From Bacteroidales bacterium (lineage in GTDB: Bacteria > Bacteroidota > Bacteroidia > Bacteroidales > Bacteroidaceae), in contig SFID01000091.1 in the NCBI GenBank assembly GCA_004555425.1, positions 1 through 16,804 on the forward strand: a stretch of 16,804 nucleotides of DNA, in the 5' to 3' direction. The position numbers were made by a program, and so were the translations under genes. Each line of letters starts with the position of its first letter. Position 1 is the first letter of the stretch. Of this stretch, positions 1 to 9,001 are shown in pieces. The notes under the pieces were generated by a model. It had not been told where the DNA came from. It ran no database searches and was given only the letters and a program-made list of their open reading frames with translations.

Positions 1-189
1 AGAAAAACATCGGAAGTAGAAAATTCTATATGCTTTTGCGGATTTTCTAAATGCTTTTGCGGAAATTTTCTTGGCTTTATCGGTGCGCGAATTGACGATA
101 TAGAAAATTTTTCGCGGCCGAAAATATAAAAGATATTAAAAGTTTCCGCGCGAAAAAAGTTTGGATTTAACATTTCGGGTAACGTGAAA

Positions 190-260
190 GTACCGCACCG
201 TTGAAATGGCCTAATTCGTCTATACTCACACCAAGCAAGGTGCGGTACATTGCCTTGCAA
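190..260. repeat. Interspersed palindromic repeat, copy 1
   Basis: A 10-bp perfect inverted repeat pairs GTACCGCACC (190-199) with GGTGCGGTAC (239-248). The right half, 232-260, matches 10861-10889 with only two differences over 29 bases, and its 14-base core at 236-249 is the exact reverse complement of 8967-8980. The same element therefore occurs at least three times in noncoding DNA of this window. It resembles REP/BIME-type palindromic repeats in layout, but I do not recognise a named family. Confidence 0.7.
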
Positions 261-419
261 CCACCTGAATAGTTACAGAAAAAGTGCGCTTGCTTTGGGG
301 ATGGACTCCAGAAGAAATTCGCTGGGTTTGAATAAGGACTCGGGAAGAGATGCCGCTCCATCCTTCACAAAATCAGAAGAAAAAAGGGAAAATCGGGAGA
401 GGTATCTGAATTTTATCCT

Positions 420-427
420 TAAATTTG
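420..427 (+). promoter_or_regulatory. Possible -7 element for the glycan-degradation operon
   Basis: TAAATTTG fits the Bacteroidota -7 consensus TAnnTTTG and would start a transcript about 40 bases before the first ATG at 476. No TTTG -33 box is seen at the expected distance (around 395-400), so this would be a weak or activator-dependent promoter, if it is real. Confidence 0.4.
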
Positions 428-475
428 TAGCGAACACATCTAGCAACGCCTATATATATATTTATATATTAGACT

Positions 476-2002
476 ATGAAACACATCCCCCTCTTTTCGC
501 ATAAATGGATGGGCTGGCCATTGATATGGTTGCTTGTCTGGTGCCTCGTGGCTACGACCGCGATGGGCCAAAGTCGCATCACGCTCCAGTTTAATCGTAC
601 GGGTACGACGGCCGATGCGGTAGGCGTCAGCGTGCTCAACGAGAACGGCGAGGCCATCCCCAATGTGACGGCACGGCTGCTGAGCACCTCGCACGCCCTG
701 CGCGCTTCGCAGAATGCCATCACGAGCGCCATCCTCTGTCCGAACGTTAATGCCAATACGAACCCAACGATTCAGTTGACGTTTGCCCTCTCGGGCCTGC
801 CCGAAGGATTTCAGTTTGACTGCGTGGGCATGGACATCCACGCCCTGAATGCTGCGGGCAACTACCAGAGCAGCAGCGATAATGTCACACGCCATTTCAA
901 CGTGGCCATCGCGCAGGGCACCGATGAGGCCAACCTCTCGGCCTTTGCCTCGCTCACAAATATTGACGTGGCTGCCGGCGTGAGCACGAACGGACAAACG
1001 CACAAGGTGTGGGAGGCGCGCAACGGCAATGCCGTGACAGCCGCGGGCGACCACATCATCCGCCTCACCGTGACAAAGGGAACGACCAACGGCGGTTGCT
1101 TCTTCGGTCTCTCGGCCCTCACCCTCGGTATGTGGGAAGCCCCCGTGGTGGAGCCTTACAAGCCCATCTTCCAAGTATATAAGTGGCCCTGCGGCATGAA
1201 GTCGGCCCACTACATCGCCCAAGCGGAAATCTCGGGCGAGGGTGTGCAGTCGCCCCTCCATTACCCGCTGCCCAACCTCGTGGGTGGACAGGTGCAGCAG
1301 GGCATGGCCAGCGCGCCGGCTTCGTGGTTTGAAATCTTCACGAAGGACTGTGCCGTGGTCAACCGCGGTGGCGAGATGCAACTGCGCATCCACCTCAATG
1401 CCGCGCCCGAATCTGGCGAAACCCTCCATGCCTATTTCGACTGGAACTGCGACGGTGCCTTTGAAGGTGCGCAACAGTTGGACATCCAGCAGGACCTGAC
1501 CACAACCATCACCGTGCCCGACACGGCCAAGGTCGGTCAGACGCGACTCCGCCTGCGCCTCAACCTCAACGGCCTCGATGACAGCAACGACGATGTCTAT
1601 GGCGAGATTCTCGACCTGCAACTGCGCATTGCCGATGCGCCCGAGACGGGTACTATCACGGCGCGCCCCAACCACCCCTCGCGCGGCAAGGTGAGCGTAA
1701 CGGCCAGTGCAGAGGGCGAGGTGACGCTCCAGGCTACGCCGCTGGGCAACGCCCGCTTCCTGGGCTGGAAGGAAGGACACGAATGGGTATCGACGCAGAG
1801 CGAATGGGCCGTTGCCGTGACGGGCAACCGCACCTTCGTGGCCGTCTTCTCCGTCAATACGGACACAACCGTAGGCATTGCCCTCCCCACTACGCCCAGC
1901 GCAGCCACGGCTCGCACCATCTACGACCTGAGCGGCCGTCGGCTGGCCACACAGCCCGAACATGGCGTATTCATTCAGAATGGACAGAAACACATCAAAT
2001 AA
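476..2002 (+). CDS. Secreted GEVED-domain protein with B-repeat and T9SS-like C-terminal tail
   Basis: This 508-residue exported protein has a signal peptide ending near Gly-Gln-Ser (residues 31-33), after the hydrophobic stretch WPLIWLLVWCLVATTAMG. Residues about 34-215 look like a beta-rich domain I cannot name. A GEVED domain follows at about 290-385, with the calcium-loop-like DWNCDGAF (322-329) and a closing VYGEILDLQLRI. Residues about 391-458 resemble an InlB-type B-repeat (FLGWKEG...FVAVFS). The last 25-30 residues, IYDLSGRR...GVFIQNGQKHIK, resemble a type IX secretion sorting tail, which suggests delivery to the cell surface or outside. There is no catalytic motif. The sulfatase gene starts 18 bases downstream, so the two are probably co-transcribed. 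GEVED and B-repeat modules recur in the GH89 enzyme of the same unit, so an accessory or glycan-binding role is plausible, but this is inference. Confidence 0.85.
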   Translation: MKHIPLFSHKWMGWPLIWLLVWCLVATTAMGQSRITLQFNRTGTTADAVGVSVLNENGEAIPNVTARLLSTSHALRASQNAITSAILCPNVNANTNPTIQLTFALSGLPEGFQFDCVGMDIHALNAAGNYQSSSDNVTRHFNVAIAQGTDEANLSAFASLTNIDVAAGVSTNGQTHKVWEARNGNAVTAAGDHIIRLTVTKGTTNGGCFFGLSALTLGMWEAPVVEPYKPIFQVYKWPCGMKSAHYIAQAEISGEGVQSPLHYPLPNLVGGQVQQGMASAPASWFEIFTKDCAVVNRGGEMQLRIHLNAAPESGETLHAYFDWNCDGAFEGAQQLDIQQDLTTTITVPDTAKVGQTRLRLRLNLNGLDDSNDDVYGEILDLQLRIADAPETGTITARPNHPSRGKVSVTASAEGEVTLQATPLGNARFLGWKEGHEWVSTQSEWAVAVTGNRTFVAVFSVNTDTTVGIALPTTPSAATARTIYDLSGRRLATQPEHGVFIQNGQKHIK

Positions 2003-2020
2003 CGAAATATCCTCCCTACT

Positions 2021-3520
2021 ATGAAACATACATTTCTCTTCGGTAGTGCCGCCCTTGCCGCCCTTGCTGCTGGTGCACAGCAACGCCCCAATATTATATA
2101 TATAATGTGTGACGACATGGGTTATGGCGACCTCGGTTGCTATGGCCAACGTCTGATAGCCACTCCCAACATTGACCGCCTGGCCAACCAAGGCATGCGC
2201 TTCACACAGGCCTATGCGGGCAGCCCCGTTTCGGCTCCTTCGCGCGCCTGCTTCATGACGGGACAGCACACGGGCCACACCCATGTGCGCGCCAACAAGG
2301 AGTATTGGACAGGCTCGGTGCAGTACGGCGTGAATACGGACTACGCCCGCGTGGGCCAAGAGCCCTACGACGCCAACCACGTGATTATCCCCGAAATCTT
2401 CAAGGACAACGGCTACACCACGGGTATGTTTGGCAAATGGGCGGGCGGCTACGAAGGCTCGCATTCTACGCCCGACAAGCGCGGCATCGACGAGTTCTAT
2501 GGCTACATCTGCCAGTTCCAAGCCCACCTCTACTATCCCAACTTCCTCAATAGTTATAGCCGCAGCGCAGGCGACGACGGCGTGAAGCGCGAAGTGCTGG
2601 AGGAAAACACGCCCTACCCGATGTATGGCACCAACTACAAAAAGCGCACGCAATACTCCGCCGACCTGATTCACCAGCGCGCGATGGCTTGGCTGGACCA
2701 GCAAACGGCCGACAAGCCCTTCCTCGGCATCTTCACCTATACCCTGCCCCACGCCGAACTGGCGCAGCCCGAGGACTCCATCCTCCTGGCCTACAAGGGA
2801 CACTTCTGCCAGGAGCGCACCTTTGGCGGGCAGGAAGGTTCGCGATATAACCCGACGCAGTATGGCCACGCCGAATTTGCGGCCATGATAACGCGCCTCG
2901 ACGTACAGGTGGGCGAAATTATGGCTAAACTCGAGGAGAAAGGACTGGCCGACAATACCGTGCTCATCTTCACCTCGGACAACGGACCGCACGAAGAGGG
3001 CGGAGCCGACCCCTCGTTCTTCAACCGCGACGGCCTGCTCCAAGGAGTTAAGCGCAGCACCTACGAAGGCGGCATCCGCATTCCCTTCATCGTGCGCTGG
3101 CCGGGCAAAGTGGCCGCGGGCTCTGTCAACGACCATCAGTTGGCCTTCTACGACCTGATGCCCACCTTCTGCGACATCGCGGGCATTGAGAACTACGAGG
3201 AGCGCTACCGCAACAAGCAGGTAGCCAACGACCATTTCGACGGCCTCTCCTTCTATCCCACACTGACGGGCGAGGGCGAGCAGCAGCCCCACGAATACCT
3301 GTACTGGGAGTTCTCGGAAACGAACATGATGGCCGTACGTATGGGCGACTGGAAACTCGTTGTGAAGAACGGCGCCTGCAAACTCTTCGACCTGGCCACC
3401 GACCTTCACGAGGATAACGACCTAGCGGCACAATATCCCGAAATCGTCAACCAAATGAAGGAAATCATTCGCCGGGAACACGTGGACAGCCCACTTTTCA
3501 GGGTGACCCTGCCGCAGTAA
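2021..3520 (+). CDS. Ser-type S1 family sulfatase (arylsulfatase-like), exported
   Basis: This 499-residue protein hydrolyses sulfate esters, most likely on a glycan in the periplasm. A short signal peptide (about 1-19, ending AAGAQ) precedes the start of the mature domain, RPNIIYIMCDDMGYGDLG, where D31 and D32 are metal ligands. The signature SAPSR (71-75) followed by TG (80-81) places Ser71 as the residue converted to formylglycine. Being a Ser instead of a Cys, it needs an anaerobic sulfatase-maturating radical-SAM enzyme, not seen in this window. The second metal pair is TSDNG (D320, N321), and K139, H244 and K344 lie in conserved active-site positions. The usual GKWHLG reads GKWAGG here, as in some S1 subfamilies; the layout recalls subfamily S1_16, but I cannot confirm that. 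There is no lipobox and no sorting tail. The gene lies between the GEVED protein and the GH89 enzyme, which argues for a sulfated GlcNAc-containing substrate. Confidence 0.93.
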   Translation: MKHTFLFGSAALAALAAGAQQRPNIIYIMCDDMGYGDLGCYGQRLIATPNIDRLANQGMRFTQAYAGSPVSAPSRACFMTGQHTGHTHVRANKEYWTGSVQYGVNTDYARVGQEPYDANHVIIPEIFKDNGYTTGMFGKWAGGYEGSHSTPDKRGIDEFYGYICQFQAHLYYPNFLNSYSRSAGDDGVKREVLEENTPYPMYGTNYKKRTQYSADLIHQRAMAWLDQQTADKPFLGIFTYTLPHAELAQPEDSILLAYKGHFCQERTFGGQEGSRYNPTQYGHAEFAAMITRLDVQVGEIMAKLEEKGLADNTVLIFTSDNGPHEEGGADPSFFNRDGLLQGVKRSTYEGGIRIPFIVRWPGKVAAGSVNDHQLAFYDLMPTFCDIAGIENYEERYRNKQVANDHFDGLSFYPTLTGEGEQQPHEYLYWEFSETNMMAVRMGDWKLVVKNGACKLFDLATDLHEDNDLAAQYPEIVNQMKEIIRREHVDSPLFRVTLPQ

Positions 3521-3599
3521 TTCCGACCGCCCCCTTCACTACGGCCCTGCCTGTCGCAGGCGCGTCCCTTCCTACTTTCGAAATCAAAACATTGTTATC

Positions 3600-6500
3600 A
3601 TGCAAAAAATAAAAAGTATCCTTCTCACCGTTCTGCTCTCTTTGGCAACAACAGCCATGATGGCAGCAACCACGAACCCCGAAGCCGTGACAAATCTGCT
3701 CAACCGCATCGGTGGCAGTGGCACGGCAGACCGTTTCGTGACCATCGTGGACGAGTCGCTCAAAAGCGGCGGCAAAGACGTTTTTACCATTACCGCACAG
3801 GATGGCAAGCCCTGTATCAAGGGTAGTTCTACGCTGGCCGTTACCACGGGTATCAACTGGTATCTCAATCACTATGCCCACGTCAATCTGGCATGGAATC
3901 ACCTCACGACGGACCTCAGCGGCGTCACCCTGCCCGTTCCCACCACGGACGAGACGCACACCTGTCACGCGGACTACCGCTATTACCTCAACTATTGCAC
4001 CTTCTCCTACTCCATGTCCACCTGGACCTGGAAACGCTGGCAGGAGGAAATCGACTGGATGGCCTTGCACGGCATCAACATGCCTTTGCAGATTGTCGGT
4101 CTGGACGTGGTGTGGAAGCGTCTGCTGATGGAGAAGTACAACTACACCGAGGCGGAAGCCAATGCCTTCGTGGCGGGTCCCTGCTTCCAGGCTTGGTGGG
4201 GCATGAACAACCTCGAAGGCTGGGGCGGCCCGAACCCTGCGTGGTGGTACGAGCGCCAAGGACAACTGGCAGGCCAGATTCTGGGCCGTATGCGCGAACT
4301 GGGCATGGACCCCGTGCTGCCGGGTTTCTGCGGCATGGTGCCCAGCAATTTCACAAAAAAGACGGGCATCGCTGCCAACAACCAAGGCGGTTGGTGCGGC
4401 TTCACACGTCCCTACATCCTTGACCCTTCCACCAAGGCTTTCAAGGATATGGCGGCCAACTACTACGAGATTCTCAAAGAGGTCATGGGTACGTCCGTTT
4501 ATTACAGCATGGACCCCTTCCACGAAGGAGCCAACGTGAGCGGCATTGATGTGGACGCTGCCTATGCGGCTATCTATGAAACCATGAAGGCAGCCAACAC
4601 GGACATTGACGAGAAATGGGTCATCCAGTATTGGCAGTGGGGCGGCCACCAGTACAAGGTGCTGGACAAGGTGGCCAAGGGCGACCTCATCGTCCTTGAC
4701 CTCTTCAGCGACGCCCACACGCACTTCGGCGAATACAAGGGACACGACGCTGTCTATTGTATGCTTGACAACTTCGGTGGCCGCACTGGTTTCTTCGGCC
4801 GCTTGAACGGAATCATCGATGGCTACTTCAACATGAAGGCGCAGCACAGCAACGTGAAGGGTATCGGCGCAACACCCGAAGCCATTGAACAGGTGCCCGT
4901 AATCTATGACGCGCTCTTCGAACTGCCTTGGTACGACAGCAAACCCGAACCGCAGACCTGGCTCGCCGACTATGCCGTGGCGCGCTACGGAGCGGACAAT
5001 CAGGACGCCAAGGATGCTTGGGAACTCCTGCGCAACTCGTCGCTCAACTGCACCAGCGGCTTGCAAGGCCCTATGGAAGGTGTGCTCTGCGCCCGCCCGG
5101 CCCTTCAGGTGGGCAGCGTCTCGTCGTGGGGCGGCACGGGTATCTTCTACGATTCGCAGGATGTGGCCCGCGCGGCTGGCAAACTGCTGGGCACCACCCT
5201 CAGTGGCGACAACTATAATTACGACCTCGCCGACCTGTCGCGCCAAGCCTTGACAGACTATTCCTACTACCTCCTCCAAGGCATCAACGAGGCCCGCAAT
5301 AGTGGCAACACAGCCCTGTTCAACAGCCGCAAGGAGGCTTTCCTCCAACTGATGCTCGACCTCGACGACCTGCTCAACACGCACAGTATGCTGCAACTGG
5401 GCCGCTGGACACAGATGGCCCGCGGCATTGCCGACGAAGTGAGCGGCACAACCACAGCGGACAAGGACTGGCTCGAACTGAACAATGCGCGCACCCTCAT
5501 CACGACCTGGGGCGACAGAAACCAGGCCAACGGTGGCGGCCTCCGCGACTACTCCTACCGCATGTGGGCTGGTATGCTCAAGGACTACTACTACCCGCGC
5601 TGGAAATACTTCTTCGACAACAACTGCCAAGGCAAGGACTGGTTTGAAATGGAATGGGCATGGGCGCACGACAATTCAAAAACATATTCCGACCAACCCA
5701 CAGGCAGCACGGCCGATGTAGCGCGCCAACTCTTTGCGAAATATTTCTTCCCCGTGACGCTGGACAACGGAAAGACCTTCTACGCCTATCGCACGATTGA
5801 CAACGACGTGCGCAAGACGTATTGCCCCACCGTCAACCGCGGCAGCAGCCTCGACCTCGGCCTGACGATTCCCACGGGCACAACGGCCTCCTTCCTCCTC
5901 GACCTCAATGCCGACGGTGTCATCAGCGATAGCGAAACGTTCACCAGCCTCGCCACCACGATTCCCGCCGACTGTGCCACGGGCAAGGTAAAGGCGCAAA
6001 TCAATCTCAGCGACGGCACGACCCTGACCTTCAACGTCATCCTGAAGGACGAGATTACGAACCCGCGCACCGTCACCGTACAGACGGAGGACGCTGCCAA
6101 GGGAACCGCCACCATTAAGGGCGGCGGCACGAGCGTCACCAATAAGGACTTCGTCACCATCGTGGCTACGCCCGCGGCAGGCTACGACTTCGTCAACTGG
6201 ACGGACGCTGCGGGCAACGTGGTCAGCCAAGATGCTGAGTACACCTACTACGGCGCAGAGGCGGCTACGTTCACCGCCCACTTCATCATCAACCTCTGGG
6301 GCGTGCCCAGTTCGGACATGAATGACTACAACGACGTCAAGAACTACAACCAGTACATCAAGACGATAACCCTCGAACAGTACGGCGGTGATGCCGAAGA
6401 GATTTATGCGGCAGAGGCTTGTCCCGAGCAATTCTACAACGTGGCCACAAAGGTCATCAGTGCTGCGCCGGGCGGTTCCTTCACCCTCAACTGGACCGAC

Positions 6501-8894
6501 GGCGGTGGTCTGGGCTACACCTATCTCTCGGCCTACATCGACCTCAACCGCGATGGCGAGTTCAATATGCAGAACGAACTGCTGGCGGTCAAGGGTACAC
6601 ACAACAGCCAAAGCAACGACCCGAAGAGCGGCCCCATCACCGTCACCCTGCCCTTCGACATGCCCGAAGGACTGACGCACATCCGTCTGCGCTTCGATGG
6701 TGCTTGGAAGACGGGCTACGATGCCACGACGGGTGCCTTCGATGCCAAGGCTAAGATGAACCGTATGTGCTACGAGATTCTCGTCAACGTGGAGAAGTCG
6801 GCCAAGAAGGCTGTCACCGTGAGCGTAGAAACAAGCAACGTCAACCACGGTACGGTGGATGCCAACGGACAACCCGACACGCACACCTATCCCGTGGGCG
6901 AACAGGTGATTCTGCGCTGCTATCCGAAGCCAGGCTACCGCATAGATTATTGGAAAGACCAATTTGGACGCCGCCTCCCTGCTTCGTGGATGGAGGAAAA
7001 CGTGGTGAAATTCTATCCCTACGACAACGCAAAGATCTCTGCCGTATTCACCTCCACGAAAAACCTTACCTACAACGGCTGGACGTTCAACTACGAAGAA
7101 ATGGGCCAAGGCATCTACATCACAGACGTAATGGAGGAAGGCACAAGTACGGACCTCGACCTCACGCAGGCCAATAGCATAGGAAAGGAGTTGGTGGGCG
7201 TTGCGCCCCAGACGTTTCGCGGCCGCACATCGCTGACCTCCATCGCCCTGCCGGCCTCGTGCCTCTCGTTGGACCGCTTTCTGAAAACGTCCTTTTCGGG
7301 AGCGGGTGTGCAGGACCTGAAACTCGCGCCCGAAACGACGATTCCCGCTGGCACGCCCTTCCACATGACACTCGCCGCTACGACCAACGGCGCTTCTTTC
7401 AACGAATGGGGCTCCTCGCTGCTGGCCACAGGCGACAACTCCTTTGCCAATGACTTCACGGGCGGCTTCCAACTCTATTGGGCCAAGGCTGGTACGCTCA
7501 CGGCCAAGGTAAACGGCAGCGGCGAAACGAGGTTCTCGACCAGCGCCAGCAGTGCTTTCACCATTGATTTCGACTATGACGGTTCGACTGTGACGCTCAC
7601 GCTGCAAGCAGACGACAAGGCGTCCGAAACGAAGACCTTCTCCAATGTTGCGCTGAAGGACATCGCCACTTTCACCTCTTCGATTCCCGCCGGTATCAAC
7701 GTCACCTCGCTTCTCATCAGCGACCCCACGCTCCACAGCAAGCCTTTCGAAGGCTGCACGGCAATGCTGGAATACGCAGTTGAGCCTGCCCATCCCTATT
7801 TCTCCTCGCCCGACGGCAACCTCTGCTCAAAGGATGGAAGCCAAATGCTGGCCTATGCCGAGGGCAAACTCTACGAGCGAGCCTACGTGCTGACCAATGC
7901 TGCCGACAACAAGGTGGCTGCCAGCAATCCGCCTGCCGATGCCGATGGCAACCTCATCGCAACGGGCGCAAACGGCAGCGAGCGCGTGGTGACAACCAAC
8001 GACAATACCACAGCAGCCTCCCTCGTACGCTTTGCCAAGGTGTCGGACAAAAACGAAATCTACCATTTCAACTCGGCTGGCTATTTGGGTGGTAAATCGG
8101 ACAACGGCGGCAACGGCCAGCAAATTGAAGTGCTCGTCAACCCCGAATGGGCAGGCGACTATACGCTCAACCAGCGCACACCCTGGACCACGGGCCTGAG
8201 CACAAGCGTCAGTCTCGGTTGCGCAGGTTTCTATATGGCCAGCAGCGAGGGCAAATTCATCCTCAGCAATACAGAGCCTGCCGATGGCAACGCCACCGTA
8301 TGGACACTGACGGAGGCCAAACAGCTCACGGTCAGCGTGGGCGAGGACCTCTGGACGGCTGTCTGCTTCCCCGTCGACGTAGTGGTACCCGCCACATCCG
8401 AGGCCACCATCTACAAAGCCATTGCCCTGAAAGGCAAAGACAAACTCACGCTCACGTCCATCGCCGCAGGCACACTGATTAAGGCGGGCGAGGGCTTCCT
8501 CGTCAGCACAAACGCGGCCAAGGACGTCACATTTGACATTTCCTATCTCGGCACTGCCACGGCCCTCAGCGACAATCTGCTCAGCGGAGCCACGGCGCGC
8601 CGCACAGGGCTGACCGCCGAAACCTTCTACGGTCTGGGCAACAAGGACAGCGTGGGCTTCTTCCTCTCCACGGGCACGCAGGTTCCCGCCAACAAGGCAT
8701 ACCTCCTCCGCTCGCGCATAGCAGGTAGCGCCGCCAACGGACTCTACTTCGACTTCACTGAAACGGGCATCAGCAACATTCAATCCGACCGTCTAGCAGG
8801 TCAGAAACTCTACGACCTCCAAGGCCGCCGCGTCCTCTCGCCCACCCGCGGTATCTATGTCACGGAGAAGGGCGAACGCATATTTATCAAGTAA
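3600..8894 (+). CDS. Multidomain GH89 alpha-N-acetylglucosaminidase (NAGLU-like) with T9SS-like tail
   Basis: This very large (1764 aa) exported glycosidase should remove terminal alpha-linked GlcNAc. A signal peptide (1 to about 23, ending TTAMMA) is followed by the GH89 module at about 25-716: an N-terminal domain, a barrel and a helical C-terminal part. E309 in DPFHEG matches the acid/base and E441 in FELPWY the nucleophile; their 132-residue spacing is close to that of E316 and E446 in human NAGLU. Next come a domain with an EF-hand-like loop DLNADGVISDSE (768-779), a B-repeat (about 823-897), a GEVED domain (about 900-1065, loop DLNRDGEF at 981-988), a second B-repeat (about 1069-1153) and BspA-like leucine-rich segments (about 1157-1235 and 1380-1420). 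These segments flank a beta-rich insert. Beyond them lies a long unassigned region and a sorting-type tail (about 1738-1764, YDLQGRR...GIYVTEKG). A 79-base gap separates it from the sulfatase gene, and the operon terminator follows at 8970-9001. Confidence 0.95.
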   Translation: MQKIKSILLTVLLSLATTAMMAATTNPEAVTNLLNRIGGSGTADRFVTIVDESLKSGGKDVFTITAQDGKPCIKGSSTLAVTTGINWYLNHYAHVNLAWNHLTTDLSGVTLPVPTTDETHTCHADYRYYLNYCTFSYSMSTWTWKRWQEEIDWMALHGINMPLQIVGLDVVWKRLLMEKYNYTEAEANAFVAGPCFQAWWGMNNLEGWGGPNPAWWYERQGQLAGQILGRMRELGMDPVLPGFCGMVPSNFTKKTGIAANNQGGWCGFTRPYILDPSTKAFKDMAANYYEILKEVMGTSVYYSMDPFHEGANVSGIDVDAAYAAIYETMKAANTDIDEKWVIQYWQWGGHQYKVLDKVAKGDLIVLDLFSDAHTHFGEYKGHDAVYCMLDNFGGRTGFFGRLNGIIDGYFNMKAQHSNVKGIGATPEAIEQVPVIYDALFELPWYDSKPEPQTWLADYAVARYGADNQDAKDAWELLRNSSLNCTSGLQGPMEGVLCARPALQVGSVSSWGGTGIFYDSQDVARAAGKLLGTTLSGDNYNYDLADLSRQALTDYSYYLLQGINEARNSGNTALFNSRKEAFLQLMLDLDDLLNTHSMLQLGRWTQMARGIADEVSGTTTADKDWLELNNARTLITTWGDRNQANGGGLRDYSYRMWAGMLKDYYYPRWKYFFDNNCQGKDWFEMEWAWAHDNSKTYSDQPTGSTADVARQLFAKYFFPVTLDNGKTFYAYRTIDNDVRKTYCPTVNRGSSLDLGLTIPTGTTASFLLDLNADGVISDSETFTSLATTIPADCATGKVKAQINLSDGTTLTFNVILKDEITNPRTVTVQTEDAAKGTATIKGGGTSVTNKDFVTIVATPAAGYDFVNWTDAAGNVVSQDAEYTYYGAEAATFTAHFIINLWGVPSSDMNDYNDVKNYNQYIKTITLEQYGGDAEEIYAAEACPEQFYNVATKVISAAPGGSFTLNWTDGGGLGYTYLSAYIDLNRDGEFNMQNELLAVKGTHNSQSNDPKSGPITVTLPFDMPEGLTHIRLRFDGAWKTGYDATTGAFDAKAKMNRMCYEILVNVEKSAKKAVTVSVETSNVNHGTVDANGQPDTHTYPVGEQVILRCYPKPGYRIDYWKDQFGRRLPASWMEENVVKFYPYDNAKISAVFTSTKNLTYNGWTFNYEEMGQGIYITDVMEEGTSTDLDLTQANSIGKELVGVAPQTFRGRTSLTSIALPASCLSLDRFLKTSFSGAGVQDLKLAPETTIPAGTPFHMTLAATTNGASFNEWGSSLLATGDNSFANDFTGGFQLYWAKAGTLTAKVNGSGETRFSTSASSAFTIDFDYDGSTVTLTLQADDKASETKTFSNVALKDIATFTSSIPAGINVTSLLISDPTLHSKPFEGCTAMLEYAVEPAHPYFSSPDGNLCSKDGSQMLAYAEGKLYERAYVLTNAADNKVAASNPPADADGNLIATGANGSERVVTTNDNTTAASLVRFAKVSDKNEIYHFNSAGYLGGKSDNGGNGQQIEVLVNPEWAGDYTLNQRTPWTTGLSTSVSLGCAGFYMASSEGKFILSNTEPADGNATVWTLTEAKQLTVSVGEDLWTAVCFPVDVVVPATSEATIYKAIALKGKDKLTLTSIAAGTLIKAGEGFLVSTNAAKDVTFDISYLGTATALSDNLLSGATARRTGLTAETFYGLGNKDSVGFFLSTGTQVPANKAYLLRSRIAGSAANGLYFDFTETGISNIQSDRLAGQKLYDLQGRRVLSPTRGIYVTEKGERIFIK

Positions 8895-8912
8895 CCTCAT
8901 ACAACTATCACC

Positions 8913-8935
8913 AAAAAAAGGTGGTCAAAGCCACC
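8913..8935 (-). terminator. Minus-strand hairpin with T-run
   Basis: Read on the minus strand, GGTGG-CTTTGA-CCACC is followed by seven Ts, the form of an intrinsic terminator for leftward transcription. No minus-strand gene reads into it from within the window. It may stop antisense transcripts that would otherwise enter the GH89 gene, or act together with the neighbouring plus-strand terminator. Confidence 0.5.
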
Positions 8936-8969
8936 CCATTTGGGACTAGCCTCGAATAGTAATCAGTGT

Positions 8970-9001
8970 ACCGCACCTTGTTCGCAAGGTGCGGTTTTTT
9001 G
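8970..9001 (+). terminator. Intrinsic terminator of the GH89 operon, made of the interspersed palindrome
   Basis: A perfect 11-bp stem, ACCGCACCTTG (8970-8980) with CAAGGTGCGGT (8985-8995), closes a TTCG tetraloop and runs into six Ts. It lies 76 bases after the GH89 stop codon. The stem is the same palindromic core found at 232-260 and inside 10747-10892, so a dispersed repeat seems to serve here as terminator. Confidence 0.9.

Larger units (their letters stand above)
1..475. other. AT-rich noncoding island upstream of the glycan-degradation genes
   Basis: No convincing gene is seen here; short open frames at 167-361 (minus) and 250-504 (plus) have no recognisable domain. The stretch holds an 18-bp near-perfect direct repeat (24-41 and 45-62, one mismatch, core ATGCTTTTGCGG, 21-base period). 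It also holds a palindromic repeat based on GTACCGCACC (190-199) and GGTGCGGTAC (239-248), and a run of TA repeats at about 451-470 just before the first gene. Several blocks recur in the island at 10660-11210: positions 63-77 and 88-103 recur inverted, and 166-176 and 181-195 recur in direct orientation. Confidence 0.75.

Noticed and set aside
440..3409. A 989-residue open frame on the minus strand, and similar ones at 3498-5669 and 5676-7793
   Set aside because: They lie exactly opposite well-supported genes with clear domains and signal peptides, have low-complexity Val/Ala/Gly/His/Arg-rich composition, and arise from GC-biased codon third positions.
3549..3561. Small hairpin GCCTG-TCG-CAGGC between sulfatase and GH89 genes as a terminator
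   Set aside because: Five base pairs and no T-run; it does not argue against co-transcription.
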